Source of the DNA: Cyclobacteriaceae bacterium
Lineage (GTDB): Bacteria; Bacteroidota; Bacteroidia; Cytophagales; Cyclobacteriaceae
DNA length: 40,077 bases
NCBI GenBank assembly: GCA_022842845.1
Contig: JALHOT010000026.1
Span: forward strand, 1 to 40,077
Direction: 5' to 3'
The first letter of the stretch is position 1. Each line of letters starts with the position of its first letter. Positions 32,688 to 40,077 of the stretch are shown here, in pieces. Under the pieces are notes generated by a model, which was not told the origin of the DNA, ran no database searches, and worked only from the letters and a program-made list of their open reading frames with translations. The position numbers and the translations under genes are program-made.

Positions 32688-33688
32688 TGCATAGCGCACA
32701 ACAAAACATACGCATACAGTGGTGGGTAGCCATTCTATCTATTTCATTATTAATCATAAAACTGATTGCCTATTTCCTAACGCATTCAGTGTCAATTTTA
32801 ACTGATGCTTTAGAAGGCATTGTGAATGTTGCTGCTGGCTTTATTGGTTTGTATAGTCTCTATGTATCGGCAAAACCGAAAGACAAAGACCACCCTTATG
32901 GTCATGGTAAAGTCGAGTTCCTTTCAGCAGGCATAGAAGGAGGAATGATTTTTTTAGCCGGAGCCGCTATCTTATATCAGGCCACCGTTTCTTTATTCAA
33001 CCCCACACCATTACACCAACTGGACATCGGTATTTTGCTTGTTACTGTTACCGGTATCGTTAATTACATAGTAGGAAGGATCTGTGTTAGAAATGGTACA
33101 AAAAATAACTCCTTAGCCCTTATAGCCAGTGGCAGGCATTTACAATCCGATGCTTACTCAACTCTTGGCATTGTAATTGGTCTGAGCCTGCTCTATTTTA
33201 CCCAGTGGCAATGGATTGATAGTGTAGTAGGCATTGGTTTCAGTTTCTTCATTTTATACACTGGTTTTTCTATTATTCGAAGTTCAGTGGCGGGCATCAT
33301 GGATGAAGCCGATGAAGCACTCCTCAAAAAGCTGGTTATCCTCTTAGAATCTAATCGGAAAGAAAACTGGATTGATTTACATAATGTACGCATCATTAAA
33401 TATGGAAGCACCCTGCATTTAGATTGTCACCTTACGGTGCCTTGGTATTTAAATGTACATGAAGCCCATAATGAAATTGATTCATTAGCAGCCTTGGTAA
33501 GAAAAGAGTTTGGAGATTCACTCGAATTATTTGTGCATTCAGATGGTTGCCTAGATTTCTCCTGTAAAGTGTGTGAGAAGAAAGATTGCAGCGTACGTAA
33601 GCATGCTTTTGAAAAGCGTATTGAATGGGATCTCCATAATTTGGTGAGTAATGAAAAGCATCAGGTGAAAGATGTTGAAGAATCTTAA
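32687..33688 (+). CDS. Cation diffusion facilitator metal transporter
   Basis: The 333-residue protein has the CDF layout of six helices and a C-terminal cytoplasmic domain. The second helix carries LTDALEGIVNVAAG, where many zinc exporters have DAxHxxxD, then DHPYGHGKVEF in the loop and RHLQSDAYSTLG (HxxxD) in the fifth helix. By family it exports divalent metals such as zinc, iron or cobalt in exchange for protons. Here the DALEG variant leaves the metal preference open. The C-terminus has four clustered cysteines (CLDFSCKVCEKKDC), a probable metal-binding tail seen in related Bacteroidota proteins. The start overlaps the previous stop by one base. Confidence 0.93.
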   Translation: MHSAQQNIRIQWWVAILSISLLIIKLIAYFLTHSVSILTDALEGIVNVAAGFIGLYSLYVSAKPKDKDHPYGHGKVEFLSAGIEGGMIFLAGAAILYQATVSLFNPTPLHQLDIGILLVTVTGIVNYIVGRICVRNGTKNNSLALIASGRHLQSDAYSTLGIVIGLSLLYFTQWQWIDSVVGIGFSFFILYTGFSIIRSSVAGIMDEADEALLKKLVILLESNRKENWIDLHNVRIIKYGSTLHLDCHLTVPWYLNVHEAHNEIDSLAALVRKEFGDSLELFVHSDGCLDFSCKVCEKKDCSVRKHAFEKRIEWDLHNLVSNEKHQVKDVEES

Positions 33689-33752
33689 AAAAGTTTTAAT
33701 GCCTCTTTCCTAGAACAAACAGGAATTAAATTTAACACTAGACCAAAAAAAT

Positions 33753-34196
33753 ATGATCCTTGAAATACTCCTACGCTATATTCATTTCATCAGCATTTTC
33801 ACGATTGTAAGTACTTTGGCAGCGGAACACTTACTACTCAAAAAAGAAATGAAACCTTCAGAGATTGCAAGACTCTCTGTTATTGACATGATCTACGGAA
33901 TAGCCGCGCTTTCACTCCTTGCGGCTGGACTAACCCTTTGGCTGGGAGGCCATGGCAAGCCAACAGAATACTATAGTCAAAATTGGATTTTTCTTTTGAA
34001 AATAAGTCTATATATAATGGTTGGCCTGCTATCCATTTATCCAACGGTATTCTTTATCAAGAATCGCAAAAAAGAAGTGGCAAGTATTATCGTACCCTCC
34101 CTCATTGTTTGGCTAATCCGAATGGAATTACTACTCATGTTTATAATTCCATTGCTTGCTGGCTTGATGGCAAAAGGATACGGCTACCTTGGTTAA
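33753..34196 (+). CDS. DUF2214 family membrane protein
   Basis: The 147-residue protein has four helices and the DUF2214 pattern: ILLRYIHFISIFTIVSTLAAEH at the start, LSVIDMIYGIAALSLLAAGL, and GHGKPTEYYSQNWIFLLKI followed by GLLSIYPTVFFIK. The histidines in the first helix and the Asp in the second are conserved in the family. No function is established. It lies 64 bases after the transporter gene, which may include its own promoter, and a hairpin covers its stop codon. Confidence 0.85.
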   Translation: MILEILLRYIHFISIFTIVSTLAAEHLLLKKEMKPSEIARLSVIDMIYGIAALSLLAAGLTLWLGGHGKPTEYYSQNWIFLLKISLYIMVGLLSIYPTVFFIKNRKKEVASIIVPSLIVWLIRMELLLMFIIPLLAGLMAKGYGYLG

Positions 34197-34211
34197 TTAC
34201 CAGGTAGCCGA
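34182..34211. repeat. Hairpin spanning the DUF2214 stop codon
   Basis: CGGCTACC (34182-34189) pairs with GGTAGCCG (34204-34211). After one bulged T, TGGT (34191-34194) pairs with ACCA (34200-34203), giving a 12-bp imperfect stem around the stop codon. No T tract follows on the plus strand; on the minus strand a TTTT lies a few bases beyond. It could serve as a transcript end for the convergent genes. Confidence 0.4.
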
Positions 34212-34261
34212 CATTATCCTACACTCATTAAAATTTCGAATACGTTAAAATTATGGAGGCA

Positions 34262-36388
34262 CTATTCTGCCTCAACCAACTGTTGTTCTTTAACCAGCTT
34301 GCTTTGAATTTCGTAAGGAACAGGACTATAAGCAGAAAACTGTTGCGCAAATCTACCCTTACCTTGGGATAGAGACCTGAGAGTCGTTGAGTAGCGATTG
34401 AGTTCTGCCAAGGGAACTTGCGCGTTAACAGCCTGATAAGCACCGAAAGCTTCAATACCTGTAATGACTGCTCTCCGGGTTTGTAAATCTGCCAGCACTT
34501 CACCTAATGTTTCTTCAGGAGTTAAAACTTCTATATCACAAATAGGCTCTAACAATTGCGGTTCGGCCAACATAAAGGCCTCTTTAAATGCTTTCATCCC
34601 CGCTATTTTAAAGGATATATCGTTAGAATCTACAGCATGCATTTTACCATCGTATACCATTACGCGTACATCTCTTACATAAGAACCTGTAATAGGTCCG
34701 TTTTCCATTTTTTCCATTACTCCCTTTAGAATAGCTGGAATGTAACGCGCATCAATTACACCTCCTACTATGCAATTGTAGAATATGAGTTTACCACCCC
34801 AATCGAGATCTATTTCTTCTTTACCTCGTATTGGAAATTCGGCTGGTTCAGGCATTCCTTCATAGTAGGGTTCAATCTTCATATGCACTTCACCAAATTG
34901 TCCTGCCCCACCTGATTGCTTTTTATGCCTGTAACTAGCGCTTGCAGATTTTCTAATTGTTTCACGATACGATATGCGCGGGGCTGCGAATTCAACATGT
35001 AAACCATAGACTTTCTCAAGATACCATTTACATACCATCAGGTGCATCTCACCTTGTCCGTAAATGAGCAACTGTCTTAACTCCGAAGAATATTTAACAA
35101 GCAACGTTGGATCTTCTAAATGTATCTTCTGCAGGACCTCGCCAATCTTCTCATCGTCTTGTTTGCTCAAAGCAACCACGGCCGTGCTAATGCGCGGCTC
35201 CGGAAACTTAATGGGCTGTATGCTTACCTCATAGCCTTTGGCATGAAGGGTTTGGTTGGTGAATGTATCTTTCAATTTTAAAGTAGCTCCTATATCGCCT
35301 GCTACCAGTTTATCAACAGGATTGCGCGATTTACCATCCATAATAAACAGTTGGTTAAAACGCTCAGTGGCACCCGTCTGACTATTGATCAATTCCGATG
35401 CTGTAGTGACTTCACCTGATATTACTTTGAAAAAACTTAGTTTACCTATATTAGGTTCAAGCGATGTTTTAAACACGAAAAGAACTGTAGGCTTTGTTCT
35501 ATCAAAAGGTATCTCAATACCCTCGGTGCTAATTTCGGGTTTAGCCTCTATTGGTGATGGCGCTACGTTGTCAATAAATCCCATCAAACGGCCGCTACCC
35601 ATGTTGCGTTTGGCTGACATAACAAAGACCGGGAAAACATCATGATTGATCATACCCTGCTTTAAACCCTCGCGCATTTCATCTTCATCAAGTGTTCCCT
35701 TCTCAAAATATTTCTCCATGAGTTTTTCATCATTCTCTGCAGCTTTCTCCACAAGCTCATTGTGTAAGCGTTCAGCTTTTTCTTTTTCTGATGAGGGTAT
35801 GGATAGCTTTTGTGGCTTACCACCTTCTGGCGGGAATTTGTACATCACCATCTTCAGTAAATCAATTATAGCATTGAAGCCTTCACCCTGATTGACAGGA
35901 TACTGCATTTGAGTTACTGCATTTCCAAAGCGTTCTTTCAGTGATTGTAATGCAGATTCCACATCTGCTTTAGGATGATCAACCTGATTGATAGCAAAAA
36001 TAATTGGCTTCTTAAATTGATCAACATAATTCCAAATCAATTCTGTACCAACCTCTACACCATGTTGTGCATTCGCTACTAGGACGCATGTATCGGCCAC
36101 ACGTACCGATGAAGCCATCTCACCAATGAAATCATCAAAGCCGGGTGTGTCGATAATATTGATTTTATAATCATGCCATTCAGTGTGCATAGGTGTCGCA
36201 AAAACAGAGTTGCCTCGCTCCTGCTCAATCTCATGATAATCACTCACAGTATTTTTACCTTCTATGCTGCCTCTTCTATGGATAAGATCGGCCTCAAAAA
36301 GCATATCTTCTGCCAGCATGGTTTTACCAGATTTCGGAGCGCCAAGTAAAACAACATTTTTTATGTGCTTCTCATCGTAAACTTTCAT
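34262..36388 (-). CDS. Elongation factor G paralog with altered GTPase motifs
   Basis: The 708-residue protein has all EF-G domains: G domain to about 265, beta-barrel domain II, then ISYRETIRKSASASY in domain IV and a C-terminal domain with ELNRYSTTLRSLSQGKGRF. The P-loop GAPKSGKT (16-23) is intact. The G3 motif reads DTPGFDDF (80-87), with Phe84 where canonical EF-G has the GTP-activating His (DTPGHVDF). G4 reads NQVD (134-137) instead of NKxD, and the switch region is ERGNSVFATP instead of ERGITI. These changes fit the EF-G-like paralogs known in Bacteroidota and Actinobacteria, whose role is unclear. It is not the main EF-G. The start at 36388 opens directly into the P-loop as expected. 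Confidence 0.92.
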   Translation of the reverse strand: MKVYDEKHIKNVVLLGAPKSGKTMLAEDMLFEADLIHRRGSIEGKNTVSDYHEIEQERGNSVFATPMHTEWHDYKINIIDTPGFDDFIGEMASSVRVADTCVLVANAQHGVEVGTELIWNYVDQFKKPIIFAINQVDHPKADVESALQSLKERFGNAVTQMQYPVNQGEGFNAIIDLLKMVMYKFPPEGGKPQKLSIPSSEKEKAERLHNELVEKAAENDEKLMEKYFEKGTLDEDEMREGLKQGMINHDVFPVFVMSAKRNMGSGRLMGFIDNVAPSPIEAKPEISTEGIEIPFDRTKPTVLFVFKTSLEPNIGKLSFFKVISGEVTTASELINSQTGATERFNQLFIMDGKSRNPVDKLVAGDIGATLKLKDTFTNQTLHAKGYEVSIQPIKFPEPRISTAVVALSKQDDEKIGEVLQKIHLEDPTLLVKYSSELRQLLIYGQGEMHLMVCKWYLEKVYGLHVEFAAPRISYRETIRKSASASYRHKKQSGGAGQFGEVHMKIEPYYEGMPEPAEFPIRGKEEIDLDWGGKLIFYNCIVGGVIDARYIPAILKGVMEKMENGPITGSYVRDVRVMVYDGKMHAVDSNDISFKIAGMKAFKEAFMLAEPQLLEPICDIEVLTPEETLGEVLADLQTRRAVITGIEAFGAYQAVNAQVPLAELNRYSTTLRSLSQGKGRFAQQFSAYSPVPYEIQSKLVKEQQLVEAE

Positions 36389-36727
36389 ATTACTATTTTT
36401 TTAGTGGTGGGTGTATTCAATTAATTAAGGATTTTACCCCTAAACAGACTGGTGTCAAATCCTGTATGAAGGAAATAATAGGACGACAGAAGTTAAATAA
36501 CTTTACTAAGATGGTTGGATGATTTTTGTCATGCTGTGCCGGAATAACAGCAGAAGCTGAAACAGAAACTGTATCAGAACTAATTTTTTGTGAATCATCG
36601 TAACATACTGCTTTGAAACGATTTGGCTTTAGACAATTCATACGATGGATGACCCGCTAAAAAAGAACCCCGAACAGAGTACTCTGCCGGGGTTATGTAT
36701 TATGGGTAAAACCTTAAAAAGATACTA
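36389..36727. other. Intergenic region without a supported gene
   Basis: These 339 bases lie between the EF-G-like start and the BNR-protein stop. They contain the terminator at 36658-36694. A 74-codon minus-strand open frame (36417-36641, starting MNCLKPNRF) has no recognisable family, membrane pattern or repeat, so I do not call it a gene, though a small unknown protein cannot be excluded. I found no convincing TAnnTTTG promoter for the EF-G-like gene here. Confidence 0.5.
36658..36694 (-). terminator. Intrinsic terminator after the BNR-repeat gene
   Basis: AACCCCG (36666-36672) pairs with CGGGGTT (36688-36694), and the inner CAGAGTACTCTG (36675-36686) is itself a perfect palindrome that extends the stem. 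On the minus strand a run of six T follows (A at 36659-36664). It lies just past the stop of the large BNR protein gene at 36728. Confidence 0.85.
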
Positions 36728-39700
36728 TCAATCAAGCACTAAAGCAGGGACACTCTTTTGCTTGTATAAATTATTATAAGCGACAATATCCTTACTCTTC
36801 AAGTCACTCAATTGTTGTTGATACATAGTCCATTGCTTCTCTAAATCAGCAAAACGATCAACCGCTCCTTGGGTAACCCGCGGATCGTGTACATCTACAA
36901 CGCCACGGATATTAAAGTATTCAGTGTTTAGCTTACTGGGGAAATTAATAACATCTTGAAAATTCTTCTGTCTGGTTTGCACTAAATTCTCCTCCAATGC
37001 CTGCATTTTCTCTAACAAAGATTTACCTGCCTCTAACACATCTTTCATGTCATTCTTGCCTTTCAATAACTCCTGGTGATTTTCAATCTGTTTCTTCACC
37101 TTACGCATACTGTTTACTGCGGCATGAATTTCACTAATGCGTTGCTCCAGCAAGCGCATGTATGATTGCTGCTCCTTCCAATCAGCCTCCCCTACTTTCA
37201 GGTTGGGATCTTGTATAATTTCAAAACCAATTTCACTGCCTTCTCCTTTATAAGTTAAACGTGCTTTGTACGTACCCGGTGCCACGCGATGGCCTCTGTA
37301 ATCTCCATACACAAACGCATTGGGTATTTCGGGTAAAGTTTCTGTTCTAAAATCCCAGGCAAAACGGTTAACACCTGCCTCTGCAGGAATAACTTGTGGT
37401 GCTGGAGGTCCGCCTGCAAAACCTTTAAAGTTTTCATCTTTCTTGTTGCTGAACTTTCTTAGCAATTTCCCATTCGCATCAAATATTTCAAGAACTACTT
37501 TGTTGGTATCAGCCTTGTCTTTCAGATAATAGTCGAGTATGACACCATCCATAGGATTCATGCCCAATCCGGGAAGTGTGCCCATCCAATCCGGAATGGT
37601 GACGGCCGGATAGCGTACCGTGGCTTTAGGGGCAAATAGTTTAACATTCCCTGTAACATTTCCTCGGCTCTGTTGAATTGCGCTTAGGTCATCCAAAATC
37701 CAAAAAGCACGACCTGCGGTAGAGGCGACAAGGTCATTACCCTGTATAATCAAATCTGTTACGGGCACTACCGGCAGGTTGAGTTGCACTCTATTCCATT
37801 GCAGGCCTCCGTTAAATGAAACATAAAATCCACGCTCTGCCCCTGCATATAAAAGATCTTTTACGTTTTTGTCTTCACGGATAACTTTAATAAAATCATC
37901 GTTCTCTACACCGTTGCTGATGCGCGTCCAGGTTTTTCCATAATCAACAGACTTGTAAGTATAACTTGCCATGTCGTTAAATTTATAACGTGTAGCAGAC
38001 ACATAAACGGTTGCTTTATCATGTTGCGACACTTCAATAGATTGTATAAGGCTTTCCTGCAAACCTGTTGGCGTAATATTTTGCCAAGTCTTTCCAGCAT
38101 CACGGGTGATGTGTAGTAAACCACAGTCACTTCCTGCATACATAACACCTGCTTCATGCTTTGATTCAATCAGGTAGTTAATGGTGTTATAATTTTCACC
38201 ACCCGCCCCTTCATTGGTAATGGGGCCACCGCCATCTTGCTGCTTAGTAAGGTCGTTACGGGTTAAGTCAGGACTGATCACTTCCCACTTCATGCCACCA
38301 TTGCTCGTTTTGAATATAACATTAGCCGCATGATAGATAATAGAAGCATCGTGTGGTGAAGTAATAATGGGGGCATTCCAATTAAAACGATATTTCATAT
38401 CCTTGGCTTTGTATGCCAGGTTGGTAGCCGGGTACTGCATGATGTCTTTATGTTCGTTGGTACGGGTATCTAACACACCGATGATGCCTTGATAACATCC
38501 GCCATATAAGAGTGTTGGATTGTTTGGATCGAAAGCGATGTAGGCACTCTCGCAACCAGGTCCTTCAAACCAATCTCGCTCAGTTAATCCAAAGCTATTG
38601 TTCCGGCTTTTGACCACCAGAGATGAATTATCCTGTTGTCCACCGTAAACATAAAATGGAAAACGATTATCGACATTAACGCGGTAAATCTGTGAGGTAG
38701 GTTGATTATTTTGTGCAGACCAACTCTTCCCTCCGTTAAAAGTAATCTCTCCTCCTCCATCGTCTCCTAAAATCATATTTTGTCCATTCTTAGGGTTGAT
38801 CCACAAATCGTGCGTGTCGCCATGCCCAACACGAATATTTTGAAAAGTTTTACCTCCATCAATAGATTTCATCATGGGTGCATTGAGCACGTAGACAATA
38901 TCTGCATTCAATGGATCAGCAAATACTTCAGTATAGTACCACGAGCGTGAAGTGATGTTTTGATCGCTTGACAAAAGTGTCCACTTCTTACCCCCATCAT
39001 CAGATCTATACAAACCATCCTTACCTTTTTCAGCTTCGACAATGGCAAATACACGATTTGGATTTGCACGTGATACACTAATACCCAACTTACCTAAGAG
39101 CATTGGCAGACCTTCATTAATTTTTGTCCAGGTTTCCCCACCATCGATCGATTTCCATAGGGAAGAACCTGCTCCTCCACTTTCTACTTGCCATGGATGT
39201 CTTCGGTGTTGCCAGGTAGCCGCATAGAGGATTCGTGGATTGGTCAGATCCATACTTAAAGAAGAAGCCCCGCTGTTCTCATCTACAAATAGTACTTTCT
39301 TCCAGGTTGTTCCTCCATCTGTAGATTTATAAATACCACGATCTGCACTGGGGCCGTGCAGCGCTCCCTGAGCAGCAACAAATACAATATCTGAGTTGGT
39401 TGGATGAATAATGACATCAGAAATATGTCTTGTCTTTTCAAGACCGATATGTTTCCATGTTTTACCGCCATCGAGAGATTTATACACACCATCACCATAG
39501 GAAGTCATCACCCCGCGCACGGCATGTTCTCCCATACCTACATAAATCACATTGGGGTCAGACTCACTTACCGCTACATCGCCTACTGAGCCCGTTTTAA
39601 AAAATCCGTCTGAAATATTGCGCCAGCTTAAACCAGCATCTTCTGTCTTCCAAAGACCTCCCCCAGTATAGCCTGTAAAATATACCTGATCATTACCTAT

Positions 39701-39877
39701 CAGGCCAGTAACCGCATTAGAACGACCTCCTCTAAAAGGACCAATATTTCGCCACTTCATACCTTTATACAGATCCGTATTAAAAGCAGGTGATGTTGGC
39801 GTATTCGATTTTACTTTTTGGGCCGAAACGGTAAAGGCCATGCAACAGCAGGCCAATAAGAAAATTAGTAAGCGCAT
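36728..39877 (-). CDS. Secreted BNR/Asp-box repeat protein (sortilin-like propeller), large
   Basis: The 1049-residue protein has a signal peptide ([20 protein letters not shown]) and a long beta-propeller of repeated Asp-box motifs, such as [60 protein letters not shown] and [11 protein letters not shown]. This is the VPS10/BNR type often annotated as WD40/YVTN/BNR-like or glycosyl hydrolase. After about residue 780 comes a different C-terminal region with a FlgD-like beta segment ([10 protein letters not shown]) and a helical stretch (about 890-990). No sorting tail is evident and no catalytic residues can be assigned. Such proteins are common in Bacteroidota, with peptide or glycan binding suspected. 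The gene stands alone, with its own terminator. Confidence 0.9.
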   Translation of the reverse strand: MRLLIFLLACCCMAFTVSAQKVKSNTPTSPAFNTDLYKGMKWRNIGPFRGGRSNAVTGLIGNDQVYFTGYTGGGLWKTEDAGLSWRNISDGFFKTGSVGDVAVSESDPNVIYVGMGEHAVRGVMTSYGDGVYKSLDGGKTWKHIGLEKTRHISDVIIHPTNSDIVFVAAQGALHGPSADRGIYKSTDGGTTWKKVLFVDENSGASSLSMDLTNPRILYAATWQHRRHPWQVESGGAGSSLWKSIDGGETWTKINEGLPMLLGKLGISVSRANPNRVFAIVEAEKGKDGLYRSDDGGKKWTLLSSDQNITSRSWYYTEVFADPLNADIVYVLNAPMMKSIDGGKTFQNIRVGHGDTHDLWINPKNGQNMILGDDGGGEITFNGGKSWSAQNNQPTSQIYRVNVDNRFPFYVYGGQQDNSSLVVKSRNNSFGLTERDWFEGPGCESAYIAFDPNNPTLLYGGCYQGIIGVLDTRTNEHKDIMQYPATNLAYKAKDMKYRFNWNAPIITSPHDASIIYHAANVIFKTSNGGMKWEVISPDLTRNDLTKQQDGGGPITNEGAGGENYNTINYLIESKHEAGVMYAGSDCGLLHITRDAGKTWQNITPTGLQESLIQSIEVSQHDKATVYVSATRYKFNDMASYTYKSVDYGKTWTRISNGVENDDFIKVIREDKNVKDLLYAGAERGFYVSFNGGLQWNRVQLNLPVVPVTDLIIQGNDLVASTAGRAFWILDDLSAIQQSRGNVTGNVKLFAPKATVRYPAVTIPDWMGTLPGLGMNPMDGVILDYYLKDKADTNKVVLEIFDANGKLLRKFSNKKDENFKGFAGGPPAPQVIPAEAGVNRFAWDFRTETLPEIPNAFVYGDYRGHRVAPGTYKARLTYKGEGSEIGFEIIQDPNLKVGEADWKEQQSYMRLLEQRISEIHAAVNSMRKVKKQIENHQELLKGKNDMKDVLEAGKSLLEKMQALEENLVQTRQKNFQDVINFPSKLNTEYFNIRGVVDVHDPRVTQGAVDRFADLEKQWTMYQQQLSDLKSKDIVAYNNLYKQKSVPALVLD

Positions 39878-40077
39878 AGGATTGGGTTTAGAAGAGTAAG
39901 TTAAAAAAATATGCTGATTGTTTAACCAAATACCAGCCCCTTGTGATGATCGGCTGTATGGACCTTAAGCAGGTGAAATGCCAATAGTATTATACTGGCA
40001 CAAAAGTCCTCCGGCTGGTGATGGAACTCACTAGCATCTACCTCAATCAAGTGGTAGCCTTGTTAGCTGCTATGTTC

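Noticed and set aside
36417-36641. 74-codon minus-strand open frame in the gap upstream of the EF-G-like gene
   Set aside because: It has no recognisable family, signal, membrane pattern or clear ribosome site, and it follows a terminator. It may be chance.
39922-40053. Short minus-strand open frame (about 43 codons) near the right edge
   Set aside because: It has no ATG, is bounded by stops on both sides, and resembles no known family. An element remnant could not be shown.

Overview
The window looks like a chromosomal segment of a Bacteroidota bacterium, probably of the Cytophagales type. Four things point there: a complete alternative complex III operon (actABCDEF) joined to an A1-type cytochrome c oxidase; many lineage-typical families (DUF983, DUF420, DUF5916, TIGR02757, DUF2214); weak Shine-Dalgarno signals; and a promoter matching the Bacteroidota TTTG / TAnnTTTG consensus. 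Base composition looks even and moderately AT-rich. I see no rRNA, tRNA, CRISPR array, intact insertion sequence or phage gene.

Region 1 (1-5410, minus strand) is an oxidase-assembly and signalling operon. In transcription order it holds a SCO-like protein without copper-binding cysteines, a DUF420 (CtaM-like) membrane protein, a small membrane protein whose mature end carries CxxC, a DUF983 zinc-ribbon membrane protein, a very large membrane histidine kinase, and a HAD phosphatase cut by the window edge.

Region 2 (5425-20640, minus strand) is the respiratory core. A Bacteroidota-type promoter before actA leads into actA-actB-actC-actD-actE-actF-ctaC-ctaD, which ends at an intrinsic terminator. 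ctaA (heme A synthase), ctaB (heme O synthase), two subunit III genes and a subunit IV gene follow and end at a second terminator. The products move electrons from menaquinol through the iron-sulfur and heme c centres of ACIII to CuA, heme a and heme a3-CuB, and include the enzymes that make heme A.

Region 3 (20765-26031) is a mixed housekeeping stretch with alternating strands: an unknown six-helix protein, TIGR02757, an M23 peptidase, a class C beta-lactamase-like serine hydrolase, a secreted alpha/beta hydrolase and a TrmN6-type tRNA methyltransferase. The last two are divergent and share one CATG as both start codons.

Region 4 (26104-29535, plus strand) has a DUF5916 outer-membrane-type protein and a yceI-marR pair. 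A near-perfect 34-bp palindrome precedes yceI and an intrinsic terminator sits between yceI and marR, which suggests an autoregulated unit.

Region 5 (29689-40077) has an M3 oligopeptidase, a plus-strand run (CBU_0592-like membrane protein, SMP-30 lipoprotein, CDF metal transporter, DUF2214), an EF-G paralog with altered G3 and G4 motifs, and a large secreted BNR-repeat protein with its own terminator. The last 200 bases hold no gene I can support.
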